Positions 22,341 through 34,705 of a DNA stretch of 64,000 nt are shown in pieces (within the stretch, counting starts at the first letter, position 1; each line of letters begins with the position of its first letter). Both the position numbers and the translations under genes were made by a program. Below the pieces are notes generated by a model. That model did no database searches and was not told the origin of the DNA. It worked only from the letters and a program-made list of their open reading frames with translations. Origin of the DNA: Riptortus pedestris (taxonomy: Eukaryota > Arthropoda > Insecta > Hemiptera > Alydidae); contig CM032230.1 of the NCBI GenBank assembly GCA_019009955.1, positions 34,744,501 through 34,808,500 of the forward strand, given 5' to 3'.

Positions 22341-23211
22341 TCACAGTTGAGTTTTGACATCATCACAACACTCAAAACTTAACAGGACACCATCAGAAAA
22401 CTAACTTTGGAGCGTTAGATCTACTGATAACATTTCGGAGATCTATTGATAAGAAACAATGAATAATATGCTGACGTTGTAGTGTTTATTTGTGTATCTT
22501 CTGATGAGAGATGAATAACATTAATCAAAATAATGTGGATTTGGAGTAAATAAATTTTATATACTCAATACTGGTTTTTGTAATGAATGAATAGAGTTTG
22601 GTATCAAATTAATTTGGCGATGAAAGTAAAAATAGACTAAAAATAAAAATAGACTTTTCTATCTTCCCGGGTTCTGAGGTATCCATGACCCTGAACCAGC
22701 CTAGATGGTTGGGCAGTGAGATGCCTAGCCTTAGCTTGGGCCACGTGTCCTCATAATAATACGACACGTGTGTGGGGAGTTGAATGACCCCATTTTAACA
22801 TAGGTAGGTTTTATCATTGAGAGGAAGGCCCCATTCAGACGATTTGTGCATCTTGCACGCTAACATTACCAAACCTTTCTTGTTTCAAGAGATTTTTGTA
22901 TAGCTAAGGTTATGATGTTTCTCTGATTTTGGATAATCTTTTCTTGTGGGATCAGCTCTCAGGTGGAAAATAACTACCATAAAGCTGACTGCTAACGCTT
23001 TAATGCATTTCCATACATTTTTCCTAGAATTATTAATTTCAAATAATATTATTCCACCCACCATATAATATTTTTGTGGTTAAAGACAAATTGTAACGAA
23101 TTTTTCTAGGGAATTTCATTACTTTATTTTTACTAGAATCCTTCTCCTTATTTTGTTTTCGTTTTCATTATATTTTGGTGCTAAACTTTTTATACACTAA
23201 ACAAATTTTAT
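22341..23211. other. No gene recognised
   Basis: A less AT-rich part at 22650-22860 contains a possible hairpin (CACGTGTC at 22742, GACACGTG at 22763). No frame or family was recognised; it may be old repeat sequence. Confidence 0.5.
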
Positions 23212-23400
23212 TTTATTTTTTATTTATTTATACAGGAGCACCCGCATCTTGGCGATTTGACTCAAAGTTTCACTATGTAAACTGAAAACAAAATTATAGA
23301 AAAATAACAAAAACTCAAACAACAAATAAGAAATTAAATACAACAAATAATCATTAAATACTAGTAATAAAGACAATTAATAAACATTAGACTAGTAATA
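23212..23400 (-). mobile_element. Retroposon 3' end with (AAATA)n tail
   Basis: TTTTATTTATTTATACAGGAGCACCCGCATCTTGGCGATTTGACTC matches the junctions at 4519 and 26182. The A/C-rich stretch after it (ACAAAAACTCAAACAAC) resembles that of the 4.6-kb copy. No coding sequence. Confidence 0.4.
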
Positions 23401-23890
23401 AAGACAACAATTTAAAATGGTTTTAATAAAAAAATTATTTTATTTCTATAAACTAAAAAAATGATGTATGCCACACATATTTGGGCTACTTTAACCACCG
23501 GTGACTGGTTTTATTTCAAAATGATTTTTTTTTATTGGCTTTCAATTTTTGAGGAACCTAACACATCCGTGTATTGCCAATTCATTTCACAGTCCACAAT
23601 AAAATGTAGATAACTTAATAAGGTACAAACTAATGCTGCAAAAGTTACTATAAAAGTAAGTAATCTTATTCTTATATTTCGCGTGATATCCATTCGTCTT
23701 ATATCATACAATAAAAAAAAACGAACATTTCTGTCATACATATTTCTAACCATTAAAAAAATGCATATTATTGTAGATTAAAATATGGCCTATATTTTTC
23801 TCTTACTGGAATATTTATAAATTTATTTATAACTTTGTGTTTTCTGCCTGTAATAAAGTCAGGAGAATTGGGATTCCTACTCATGCATTT

Positions 23891-24516
23891 TTAACAGATT
23901 TTCCTTAGGGGAAATCGGGTATTGAGGTTGTACTCATGTTGGGATTTTCAAAAAAAAAAAGTATTCAAACGCCCATCAGCCCTACCTAGGAGACGACGAA
24001 AATGAGGTTCGTTCAAAATTATATATGTATATTTCTCTGTTAACGCTCTAGCTGTCGTAATTTATGTTTGATCGATACAATAGACGAGAATATAAACGTG
24101 TTTTATGTAAAAATGTAGATCAAGTTCGTTTACGGCTAAAATTGGACCAATGGTGGAGGGTTATGGGGGATTAAGAAAATTCGGATTATCTCCGTTCTTA
24201 TGCGTCTGATCGAAAATTTATATCGAATAAATCTTATTTCAAATGTAATGTTCTATAAATGTTGTTATGTATGTTTCTTCACTATCTTGATTATAAACCG
24301 AGATATTTGATTTTTTTTAGTTTTCGTCCTTAAGTAATCCCCCACTTCTACTCATACCATATTAACACTAATCTGTTATTTTTTGTAGCACATTATTTAA
24401 AGCCTAAATCCCAAATACTTTTTTCATTGAACTTTTACGTTTTAAGATAAATGAAAATACATGAGGGACGTAGGAAATCTGCTTAGTTTGCGCAGCCCCT
24501 GCGTGGGGGACTTTTT
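23891..24516 (-). mobile_element. HX copy, minus strand, complete ends, 626 bp
   Basis: Starts with the reversed 3' end (TTAACAGATTTTCCTTAGGGGAAATC) and 3' block. It carries only a short (TA)n, then CTCTGTTAACGCTCTAG, a G-rich block, the AT-rich block and the variant insert (TTTTTTAGTTTTCGTCC...CCCCCACTTCTACTCAT). It ends at GGAAATCTGCTTAGTTTGCGCAGCCCCTGCG and GGGGACTTTTT. Representative of the second internal form of the family. Confidence 0.9.
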
Positions 24517-25043
24517 AACAATGCGTCCAGTTACGGTAATTTGCTAGGCACAGTTATTATGAGCCTGGCTTTGAGTGGTATATATCCCCGGAAACGGACG
24601 GACAAGGAGTTGGAGAGGTAGTTGAACCGATGCTAGCTGCTAGTAGCTACGTGCTTAATACCACATCCACTGCTTTCGCCAGGGGTCGCGGGGAAAGGTC
24701 ACGCCATGCCCCGCAACTAACTCTGGACGCCATCAAAACAGCTGGTCTCACATTCCATTCAATTAATATACGCAAAATATCAACAAGCTTAAAAAAAAAA
24801 AGGTGCTTCATGCAGAGGCTGTGAGAAAGATTTCTTTCGTGATGGTATGACATATTAATGATCTCATGACACGATGGTATTCTCTATTTCTATTTATAAT
24901 TTCGATTAGTAGAAGAGATGGTTAATTGAAGTCTGAATACCAAGAAGAACGAATAACTCTTTTAATTTTTAAGTTAAAAAAAAAATGTATAGAACAAGAA
25001 TTTTAGAGCATCACTAAAACTAGACGAATGGATCCATAGCATT
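24517..25043. other. No gene recognised
   Basis: 24530-24770 is less AT-rich than its surroundings, with open frames on both strands at 24630-24853. Neither has a recognised motif or signal. Beyond it the DNA is AT-rich. Confidence 0.45.
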
Positions 25044-25103
25044 TTAGCAGGTTTCCCATGAGGAAAATCAGCTCTTGAGGTTGTGCTCGTGACGTGATCA
25101 CAC
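25044..25103 (-). mobile_element. HX 3'-end fragment, minus strand
   Basis: TTAGCAGGTTTCCCATGAGGAAAATCAGCTCTTGAGG followed by GTGCTCGTGACGTGAT. Only the terminal 60 bases are recognisable. Confidence 0.75.
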
Positions 25104-25256
25104 AAGATACTCGCTTGTAAAGAACAATTAAAATTCCAGATTCGAGATGTTCCGTGACTCAGTTACTTGAAATACAACTCGGATGACTAGATGTCGAAGT
25201 TTATTCGGGACTGTGTAACAAAAAAAAACAAGTGTCTCGAAAATTGTTTGATTCAT

Positions 25257-25854
25257 AAAAAAGTCCGTCACGCAGGGGCTGCGTAAACTAAGCTTTCTCA
25301 CGTGAGGTTTTACAATAGAGAAATCTGCCTACTAATAACAGTAAGTAGTAAGAATCTCTAAACCAATTCACGAGGAACGAACAGTTACGGAAATGGGCGA
25401 AATAGTTTCCGGCGGAAAGTCCCGAATATGGCCGACTTCTGCCGACCACTCACACAATACAAATGCAAATATCTCGTTTAATATTCAAGATACAGAATAA
25501 ATGTATAGACCAATATTTATAGTAAATTTAATTTGCAATAAGATTGATTCTATACAAGTTTTCGATCCGACGCATAATAACGGAGATATTACGAATTTTC
25601 AAAAATCCACCCACCCACTGTTCCGATTTCAGCCATTAACGAACTTAATCTTCCTTTTTACATAAAACGATTAAATTCCGAGTTTGATAACGATCAAACA
25701 AACATTGCGACCGCTAGAGCGTTGACAGACGCTTGAACGGACCTCATTTTCGTCATCTCCTGGGATGAATCGATGGACATTTGAAGAAATTTTTCGAAAC
25801 TGGCGTCATGAGTACGACCTCAATAGCCGATTTTCCTTAAGTTAAATCTGCTAA
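25257..25854 (+). mobile_element. HX copy, complete, 598 bp, no microsatellite
   Basis: AAAAAAGTCCGTCACGCAGG opens the copy. The 5' module with 'TAATAACAGTAAGTAGTAAGAATC' and the AT-rich and C-rich blocks follow. GCGACCGCTAGAGCGTTGACAG passes directly into ACGCTTGAACGG with no (TA)n. The 3' palindrome is decayed (ATTTTCCTTAAGTTAAATCTGCTAA). In this microsatellite-free junction it resembles the copy at 14029. Confidence 0.92.
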
Positions 25855-25859
25855 AATGA

Positions 25860-26055
25860 AAAGAACAACATTTATAGGAGGTTACATTTGTAACATGATT
25901 GCCCATCTACAATTTTTCGAACCAATTCATAATAACTGATAAATTACGAATTCTCTGTCTACTTGAATAGGTTGATTTTATCCATTAGCAAGTATAATAT
26001 TTATTAGCAGATTTCCATTAATGGAAATGAGGTTTCCAGGAGATGAAAATAAATT
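25860..26055. mobile_element. Two small HX fragments, opposite strands
   Basis: 25860-25995 is a decayed plus-strand AT-rich block (ACATTTATAGGAGG...TTTTTCGAACCAATTCATAATAAC). 26001-26055 is a minus-strand 3' end (TTAGCAGATTTCCATTAATGGAAATGAGG) with a small piece of the 3' block (CCAGGAGATGAAAAT). Confidence 0.7.
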
Positions 26056-26094
26056 GTACGGTCACATTAAACCTCAAAAATTGACGTAGCTTTT

Positions 26095-26182
26095 AGAATG
26101 TTTTGCGTTTTTAATCCATGTCTAAGAAGAGAAAAGTCGCCATAGTTGCGGAGCTCTACGTAATAAATAAATAAATAAATAA
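26095..26182 (+). mobile_element. Retroposon 3' end with (AATA)n tail
   Basis: GAAGAGAAAAGTCGCCATAG, TTGCGGAGCTCTACG, then (TAAA)n. In reverse complement it matches the sequences after the (TTTA)n tails at 4519 and 23212. This copy shows the natural orientation: body then tail. The last part could encode ELRNYGDFSLL on the other strand, but this is not a gene. Confidence 0.5.
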
Positions 26183-26340
26183 TCATTCTTAATACCTTAT
26201 TCCTGATTATGTGATACTCCCGTTCTGCTAATAAAATTACTGAACTTTTATTTTTCAGCTTAAGTGCCAATTCCTTTTTACATAGACTTCTTAGGGGCAG
26301 GGAAAAACATTATGACGTTATCTGTATGTAACTCCTTCAC

Positions 26341-26388
26341 TTGGGAAATCTGCTAAGTTCACACAGAACTTGCTTGCCTGACTTTAGA
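26341..26388 (-). mobile_element. HX 5'-end fragment, minus strand
   Basis: TGGGAAATCTGCTAAGTTCACACAGAAC..GCTTGCCTGACTTTA is a decayed version of the reversed 5' end. No other block follows. Confidence 0.6.
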
Positions 26389-27589
26389 CGTTAGCAAACC
26401 CCCGCTTTTATTCATTTCTACTGATAATTGTATGTGTTGTTAACTATGTTTAATTAACGCTGTCCTTTAATTTAAACTCTTCTAAAGCTTTTTATTTCAC
26501 AAGAGATTGTAAAATATGGAGCATATTTATCTGGAATAAAAATATACATTTTTTCTGTGTTCCTTTCACATGGATAGTTCTAACAGTTTTATGAATGGTC
26601 AAGATATTAAGGCATCGGTATATAAAAATAAAACCTGAAACCGTGTAAAAGAGGTTTTATATATTTTGAAATTCATAAAATAAAAAAAAAAAAGATAAAT
26701 AAACCCCAGCCGGAATATTCGATGAGTAATCTATTTAAAATGCATGGAAAAGGAATCTGAATCAAGATTAAAAGCTGTATATTGCATGAATTCCAAGTGG
26801 TCTGTGTGATTCTACGGAAATACTCTAACTCGTGCTCCAGCCAAATTATTACTCGCCGACACGAAAACTGTATTTCACAACATTCTATATTGCCGCTGCA
26901 GGATTTTCCTATTCTGTATGTCGTCTGGCTTGAATACGTAATCTAATGTAAGCCTCTGAAAAGCCAACATGTTGACACATTTTATTACTGGGTTTTCACT
27001 TAGAAATTTATCTGATTATTTATATTAGATTAACCCATCACTCATTTCTGAATATGGAACTTAGTTTAATCATCCTGTCCAGAATTTAAGAAATTTTGTT
27101 ATCTACCTCGTAGGATAGCGCACTGTGTATTTGTGTGCATATATGTATATACAAATCATAATTCGCACACAGATTAAAACGTCTAGCTTTTTTTAAATAT
27201 TTTTGATGTACAAACACTTCAAAAATATATATAATTATATTCTACCACTTTAATCCATCTTTGTCCTAAATGTTCCTACCAAAGAGGAAGTGTCCCTTTT
27301 ACATGAACAGGAAGTAATCGCAAGGTGCCAATGTGGACAATAGGCTGGACGGGGAAGATGACCGAATTCAAAGTACATGATTGTTGCTGATGGTACTCTG
27401 GGATACGTGGGGTCTTGTTGCTAAAACTTTGCTTCGTATTAACCTGTGGAGCAAAGGTTGCGTGTTATCTTTCAAGTTTGACAGAATATACTCCTGAGGA
27501 ACGGTCCAATTTTCGGAAATGAACCGTTGAGGCGAGTGCCCGACAAAACTCCTCATATAATTAAGGTCTTTGAATGTTTAAAAATAATT
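26389..27589. other. No gene recognised
   Basis: Unique AT-rich DNA. A minus-strand open frame at 27368-27556 has normal composition but no recognisable domain, and it is too short to support alone. Confidence 0.5.
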
Positions 27590-28103
27590 AACACACTCAA
27601 TGAAATATGAATGGTCAATTAAGGTTCTATTAGAGAGATCGTTACTAAACTCGATATTTACTCGTTTGCAAAAAGAAAAATCAAGTTCGTTTATGCCTGA
27701 AATCGAACCAATGTGAAGAGGGGTTAAGAGGGGGGGGATTTCGTTAGTTCTTGGACTACTAAAATTTGAGTTATTAAAATATAAATTATTTTGGTTCATT
27801 ATAAATTATAGTACTAGAAAAAGTAAATAGTTTGCAATTAAGTTAATCTGTTATACTCAGATATATATCAGTAATTGGTTTTCTTTCCGGTGTAGAATTG
27901 GTTCTGTCTGTTCGGCTCTGAGTGGTTGGAAGACCTATTTGTTTACAATTCAGACACCGTTTAAAAATTAACTGGCTTACTCTCGTCATTACCGTTTGTA
28001 CTCACGGTGGTGTTGTGTTACCAGTATGCAGATTTCTCTATTGTAAAACTTCACATGGGAAATCCACTTAGTTTACGTAGCCCCTGCGTGATGGAGCCGT
28101 TTA
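27590..28103 (-). mobile_element. HX copy, minus strand, 5' two-thirds, long form
   Basis: Begins near GATCGTTACTAAACTCGATATTTACTCG, then the C-rich block in reverse. The AT-rich block is replaced by AGTTCTTGGACTACTAAAATTTGA, which recurs in the copy at 55.8 kb. The long-form module (CATTACCGTTTGTACTCACGG...GTGTTACCAGTATGCAG) and the reversed 5' end ACATGGGAAATCCACTTAG...CCCCTGCGTGATGG follow. The 3' block and microsatellite are missing. Confidence 0.82.
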
Positions 28104-29186
28104 CTCAGAGCCGTGAGATCTATTGCCCACTGCGATATTTTCTTTTAATCGGAAAATCTGCTTCCTTGATTTTTTTTGTTTAAATCATGTCTGTGTAGCG
28201 CGCACGGACGCCATCTGTTCCCTCTTCACAGATTTCACTAGCCCATCAGCTGTATTGTATTTTTTTTTTAAAGTCATACGTCTGAATAATCCCAATAACC
28301 AGGGCTTTATCACTATATTTAAAAATTGATTAAACTGGCTAGTTCCTCGTCAATGTTTAATTTAATGATGTATAATTTAATCCTGACTGACTAATATATT
28401 GTTTATATTCATTCAGCATTCAACAACGGCCAATACTACTTGTATTTATTTACTTAGAAATATTTACTTATTAATTAGGGAAGAAACAAACAGACTATTA
28501 AATCATCGGTGTATTTTTATAACATCAATAAATAATGATTTGAGTAAGAGACAGATATGGTTACTTGCTCATAATAAACTTCGTACCCATTAAAGTTAGC
28601 CAATAGTCGTATTTTATGAAGGCTTATATATTGCTTGGGAAGTGACCATTAATAGCTCATAATATCCTCATAAATTATCGTTACGCGCCGTTTTCCGGGT
28701 TATTAAACATTCAGGACTTATGCATGCAACAATCAGAATTGTAAAAGCTTCTTTAATCAGCATAAATATATTTTAATTCGTACAAGTATATGAATAACCG
28801 AGTTTTTTGAAGAAAGTTTTATTTTGTATGATTTAATTAATTACTATATATTCCAATGTGAAATTTCATGTTTTTTTTATTACTGTTTATATTAAATACA
28901 CAAAAATTACAATATAGTGCTGTGTAACTAAATAAAATAGTTTTTATTACCCCCGTACAATAATGCTGAATTCTAGTTCTAGTTCAATTAATAAATTTTA
29001 TTTTAATTTTTATAATCCTTTATCTACGACTTTTCACCTTCTGTGTCTTACAATAGTAAAGACTGGATTCTACCGAGTCTATCTTTTCATAGCCTCTCTA
29101 GCCATTTTAGATGTTTGATATTTTTAAAGAATGACTTCTTCCATCTTCTCGTTTGCTAATTTCCCTTTCATATATAATAAATTAAA
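28104..29186. other. No gene recognised
   Basis: AT-rich unique DNA. Short open frames show no motifs. Confidence 0.55.
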
Positions 29187-29599
29187 AAAAGTCCGTCACG
29201 CAGGCGCTGCGTAAACTAAGCAGATTTCCCACGTGAAGTTTTACAATAGAGAAATCTGCCTAATAACAACTGTAGTAGTAAGAAACCTCTAAACCTAAAA
29301 CATTATTTAGGGCGTAATAACCCAGTAGTTTCTAGCCCCAAAAAATAGTTAAGGAAACGCCCGCCAGAGCTCTCGGCGGAAAGTCCGAACATAGCCTACT
29401 GGTGACCACACGCAGAATACAAATGCAAATATCTCGGTTAATATTCAAGATACAGAATAAATGTATAAAATAATATTTATAGTAAATTTAATTTGCAATA
29501 AGATTGATTCTATACAATTTTTCGATCCGACGCATAATAACGGAGATATTTCGAATTTTCAAAAATCCTCCAAACGTTGCGACCGCTAGAGCGTTAACA

Positions 29600-29638
<39 letters not shown>

Positions 29639-29758
29639 GAACGGACCTCATTTTCGTCATCTCCTGGGTAGGATCGATGGACATTTGAAGAAATTTTTCG
29701 AAAATCGCGTCATGAGTACGACCTCAATAGCTGATTTCCCTTAAGGGAAATCTGCTAA
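29187..29758 (+). mobile_element. HX copy, complete ends, 572 bp, with (TA)n
   Basis: AAAAGTCCGTCACGCAGG opens the copy. The 'TAATAACAACTGTAGTAGTAAG' 5' module and the AT-rich block follow, and then the C-rich block is deleted (AAAATCCTCCAAACGTTGCGACC). GCGACCGCTAGAGCGTTAACAG leads into (TA)15 (29603-29632) and the intact 3' block. The end is GATTTCCCTTAAGGGAAATC then TGCTAA. The 3' half is close to consensus, which suggests recent activity. Confidence 0.95.
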
Positions 29759-30183
29759 AATTGTAAGCTTCATAATTCATAATTTCAGTTCCTCCTTCCT
29801 TTGGAATTTCCATGTTCGATTACTTCTAAATTCATTGATTCCTCACGAAAATCAATATTCTCATTTCCTAAAGGACTATTGTATATTTCTTTTAGTGCTC
29901 ATTTTTTTGTGAGAAAAATCTTCAGTTCATAAATAGATTAATTAAACATTTTGTGACATTTCTACTAGCCGTTTTAATTGCCAATTTTATTATCTCTAAG
30001 GTATGCTATTCTATAAAATAGGAAGGAATAATATTATTATTCATATTAATACTAAACTGTATTTTAGTTAAATAGCAAACGTTTTGGAATATTTATTTTG
30101 ATGATACTTTTTTTCTTTTAAAGGAAGAACGGACAAAGAATATAATTTACGTAGTCTTCATATAAAAAAGATACGGAACGGGT

Positions 30184-30262
30184 AAACTACAGGTTACCAC
30201 GCATTTCCAGCCAGCGTGTAACTAAGGATGTTATTTTCAGTGTTGGCAGAAATAAATGGCAT
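30184..30262 (-). mobile_element. SINE fragment, 3' body
   Basis: AAACTACAGGTTACCACGCATTTCCAGCCAGCGTG corresponds to ATCTACAGGTTGCCACCC...CTAGCCAGGGTG in the complete SINE at 56808-57032. Confidence 0.55.
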
Positions 30263-31024
30263 TTATCTTATTCTGTATTAAATTACTTATGCTAAGTGTC
30301 GTATTTTATAGAAATTATTGCGAAATTGGGAATAAACCTAAATTATGTTTTGCCTTGATTTAGAATAATGTTATATGTATGGATTCTTCAAATGGGCATT
30401 ACTAGTCACTAAAAATAAATATTTGACTGGAATAATGTTATCTTTTATGATAGCTGATGAAGATAAAACCTTCCGAAAATAGCTCATGTTACGTCACCTA
30501 ATTTAATTGTCCTAAAATTCATCTTATGCGTAAAACAAAATGTTAATTTTCCTTTATTTTGAAAAGTTGAAAGCGAACTTCCTATTTTTAAAAAAAAACG
30601 TTAATTATCATTAATCTTATCAACTAATTAATTGAGTACATTGCGTTTGAAGGGAAACTTATCTGCATGGTCTTTTGAATTTATTAAAGCTAACATGACA
30701 TTTACAATTTCCATTTTTGAAATGCAATAAGGGAACATATTGGGCGTGGGATTGCATATTTAGACTTTTTTTTGTCAATATTCTTAGTTCTTTCCTGTGA
30801 TCAATATTACTTTTTATTAGTAAGTACGATCCATCTGGAATGACTTTTAGTTGTTTGTAGTGACTTGAAAAAATAAAATAAAGCTTTAATAAACTATTCT
30901 GATTCCTAACATTATTCAACATGTATGTGTGTATGGTACTTTATATTAAGGTCTTTTAATTAAATTACACAAAAAATTAGAACATTTGGTGGCTCTGGTG
31001 TGAGTTCAGGCGTTCATAAATTAT

Positions 31025-31178
31025 TTTACGTGGCAAACCTGGAGACTTGATCATGATTCTCAACTGGGCAACGGGAATTTATTTTCTAAGGATCTCTTAA
31101 ATAAAATCCTTTGTTCCTCCATGGCTAGAAAAGGGTTGTAATCTGTAGATAATCCGTCCCAATTAACCTTATTAGCCA
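31025..31178 (+). mobile_element. SINE fragment, B-box region to 3' body
   Basis: TGGCAAACCTGGAGACTTGATCATGATTCTCAACTGGGCAA aligns with the SINE segment from the variable loop through the B box. It continues through CTAGAAAAGGGTTGTAATCTGTAGATAATCCGTCCCAATTA. The A-box head and tail are missing, and the B box is decayed. Confidence 0.65.
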
Positions 31179-34151
31179 AAATGAATTAGATAAATAACTA
31201 TATTATGGGGCTTTAAAAAAAAATAACGACTATATTATAGACTTAATATTTTAAGTCACTGAAGTTATAAAGGAATTGAGAGAATATCAATAAAATAATC
31301 TTTTCTTATTATTTATTGTTTGTCCGATTGAGGATTTTAACTAATTTGTCTAGAATCCATGTAATAAAAATTTCAAAAGTGCAATAACGTTCATCACTTA
31401 AGAACTTCATACTGTGATTATGTAAAATGCACAATGGTTTCTCATTTCGGGTACAATATCATTTTAATTTCTGAATAGAAAAAAGTGCATTAAAATTGTA
31501 ATAATGGAAGTAAGAGATACGGCCAGCGCCATAACTAGACAAAGGCAAACATTGTTGCAAAGGTTTATTTGAAATTCAAGGAAAACACGAAGTGTTGAGA
31601 GGAATGCATACATTCTATAAATAATGGAGTCGTTTAGAATTGGAAAGAGACCAGAGGTCAACTACCTTAGCACGCAACCAATATTTTCTTCAATACCTAT
31701 CTAATCTTTTCATTTTCCACGAGTTTTCCTAATGAACGGTAGATTTGTTGGAAACGTCAGAGTCAATAAAATAAATTGGGTTCAAGAAACTTTATTCAAC
31801 CTTGTGTATTATGGTTCGTATTTTAAATAATATAATGTGCCCCATAGAAATCTGTCTTTTTGGCCTAATCGTGATTATATATACCTGCCATAGAATTGCA
31901 ATTTTTTATCGTAATGACTAAAGCTCTCAACTATTCATGCCATAACACCAACGCTATTCACCATATGGTCGATTTGGTATGAATTCCATATTCATTTATT
32001 GGGATACACAGAGCTATTGGGAAAATATAGTTCAGTTCAGTTCCTAATCTGAAAGAAGTACATAACATTCGTTCTCTCATCTTTGAAAGTAAAAGAACAT
32101 CATTCACTCATCTTTATTCTTCAAATTAAATATACACCATTATCGTTACTTAAAGATACACCCACGACTAGTTTTTTTTGGTGCCAATATTCTCTGACGC
32201 TGCTTTTGATGATCATTTTAAAGTATAAAATAGACATTTGTATCAAATGGCGCCCAGACAATGTTTCAGAGAGCGATACACGTTTTCGGGATGTTTGTAG
32301 ATTTCCTGTTGACGCAATCTAAGCGAGTATTTAGTGTCTCTGGAGTTGCTGTTGGTACAACTGTAACACTCCCGCGCTATTTTGTACGCCAGCGTTACAA
32401 CTAAGGTACTCCAATAGTGTTCTTGTTACCTAATGTTCTCTAAAGTAGTTAAATGGTTAACCCAGAACTTCATGGCCTCAACCATTAGGTTTCAAGCAAT
32501 TAATAAATATAGCCATTCTACGTTTTAAAATATTCCCTCTGGATTATTAATAGTAACAATATTTATTCTTGATTATACACATATATTGCCATTGTTCTTC
32601 TTTAACATACACTTACATTTAATACTTATTATTTCCTATTTACGTAAAAAATGGTACTTTGCTGGAAATTTAAAATAATTAGGCACTATGTCGGTTCGAC
32701 AGGAAATATTGGGTCCCCGTTATAAATATTTATTTTTATTTATTTAAAATTTAAACGAGTTTTGCTAAGCCAGCGATTCACTCATTAACCAGGTGTGCTC
32801 AAAAAAGCCAACAGCAAAAATAAATCGAAAAGTAGGGAAACAGAATGAACTATGGAATATGATGATTCCTGAGACTGTTCACTGGTATCCCAGTCTATAT
32901 GTAGGAAAAGATATTGTGTATGGAAACATCAGGGTAATGAAAATTATATAAATGAAAATATAATATGATAACGTAGAAGAAAGAAAACAAAGAGAATAAT
33001 TAATAATAAATAAATTTAAAAAATTTAAGTGTTTACATCCTGCTAATGAGGATGAGAATTGAAGAGCAGATTGTCTGAAATATGAGGTCACTCCCTTTAA
33101 TCAGTTTCAGCCTTAGTATTTTGAATTGTATAGGAGTTGAAACCTGGAATTGATTGCGGTAAACTAGACTACTAATTGGTTTCCTTCAGTAACATTTAAA
33201 TTCAAAGAAAATTTTAGTTAGGAACGACGTATACGTATTTTCATCGATTTGTTTTTAATTTCGGGATTCCAAATTGTAAAAAAAGGTTATGTACGTAAAA
33301 ATTCCAGATTATGAACAATGGCTCTTGCAGATTTTTAGCTTCTTGTTAATAGGTACGTTCTCTTACGACCATTGCAAAGTTCAAACAGTTTCTTTAGTGC
33401 AAATGGTACTTTCTGATATGCTGAAACTTAATTCTTTAACCTCTGGTTTCGGCCAGTTAAATAAATATTTTAGCATTTGTTATTAATTTAATTATGGGTT
33501 TTCACTCTGGATTTTCTTTTAATCTTCCCATTGTGGAAAAATTATTCACAGTTGCGGCACAAAGTTCCCTTTAGATCTTTAAACAGGCAACACAGATGGA
33601 ACACCATCGTCAACAAGGAACTCCTAATAGATTAGAGACTGAGGTGGGTAGTATTTGCTTTTGATAAGAGTGTTGGCTGGATTCCTTAGACAACCGGTAC
33701 GAACCGGACAAATTCCTATTTTTAAACAGGGGAACCCCTCTGAGGACAAGGCCGCCTCGCGTAAACAAGTATTGCTTGGCCTTTCCCCTTTGTACTTCCG
33801 TTGCATCTCATACCATTTCTCTCCAAACCTTCCTACTATTATTTGTTCTACACGTATTCTTTAGCCATCATCTCCTTCGGGAAAAGCCTTGCATTATTTA
33901 ATACCCACTAGGAAACAATACAGAACTTGGAAGCCACTAGCAATGTCGTCCTTATAAGATAAAAATATCCCAAATACTGTATTTTACATAATTCAAAATA
34001 TCAACAGAAAACATTTTGAATATTGCAGCTCAAGTCCCAATAATTATGACAATAGAGTCAAACTTAATAATCTATTTTGGTTGGACTCTACCTAATCGAT
34101 GATGTTTAATTTTCGGAAATTTAAAATCCTGATCCCAAAAACTATTTAACT

Positions 34152-34705
34152 CTGGAAACGGGCAACCTTTGACATGTTGCGGGCCAAACTTTAGTGTGCA
34201 AATACGTTCGCAGGCCGCTTTTAAAAGTAGTGTTAATAATTTATTAACTATAGATATCAGACATGAAGTTATACTACAATGTAATTATTATAAAATTTAT
34301 TAAAATAACAAAATGAAATGAAAAAAATAGGTACAACATTATAATTAAATCGTAAAGTTTGGAATTATTATAAACAACGAAATTTAAATAGCGACACAGA
34401 AATCAATGAGATACTTATGCTTGAATTTTGGAAACTTACCCATCGACGTTGGATTAATACCACTGATACAAAGACAAAAAGAATTTTCCGAATGATCGTC
34501 AGTCAGCCTTGTACGTTGTTTCGATTTATTAACTTCAATCACTGAAAACAACTGTTCGCATTTATAAGTACTGCCAAACGCACAAATCTCTCCTTATTTT
34601 CCTAATTTGGAGTAAGTAGTGTGATATTTTTGTTTAATATGGTTTTTCAAAATGTCTCGCGGGCCGGATCAAACCATACCGCGGGCCGGTGGTTGTCCAC
34701 ATATG
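34152..34705 (-). mobile_element. hAT transposon, internally deleted
   Basis: The left end reads GGCAACC...TTGCGGGCCAAAC and the right end CGCGGGCCGGATCAAACC...GCGGGCCGGTGGTTGTCC. These are rough inverted repeats of the 'GGCAACC...GCGGGCC' kind common in hAT elements. Flanks ATTTAACT (34144-34151) and ATTTTAGT (34706-34713) match at 6 of 8 positions, as expected for an aged 8-bp hAT duplication. Only the transposase C-terminus survives inside, on the minus strand. About 550 bases remain of an element that is normally several kb. Confidence 0.8.
34432..34593 (-). pseudogene. hAT transposase C-terminal dimerisation domain remnant
   Basis: The minus-strand frame contains FGSTYKCEQLFSVIEVNKSK followed by QRTRLTDDHSENSFCLCISG. 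The pattern 'FGS.Y.CE..FS....KS..R..L.D.h' is diagnostic of the C-terminal dimerisation region of hAT transposases of the ZBED5/GTF2IRD2-related group. The catalytic D-D-E core, BED zinc finger and start are missing. The segment is bounded by hAT-like ends, so it is an internally deleted transposon and not a domesticated gene. Confidence 0.85.

Larger units (their letters stand above)
29759..34151. other. Mostly unique AT-rich DNA
   Basis: Only two SINE fragments (30184, 31025) and no HX copy were recognised in 4.4 kb, a marked gap in HX density. Open frames at 30659-30922, 31464-31661, 32083-32322, 33289-33486 and 33624-33864 have no recognisable domains. The GC-richer piece at 33650-33830 is open on both strands but shows no splice context. 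Confidence 0.5.

Noticed and set aside
24630..24853. Open frames on both strands in a GC-richer patch
   Set aside because: No motif, no splice or promoter context, and both strands are equally open.
32350..32420. LTR start (TGTAACACTCCCGCGC)
   Set aside because: Looks like a possible LTR 5' edge, but no partner LTR, primer site or purine tract was found.
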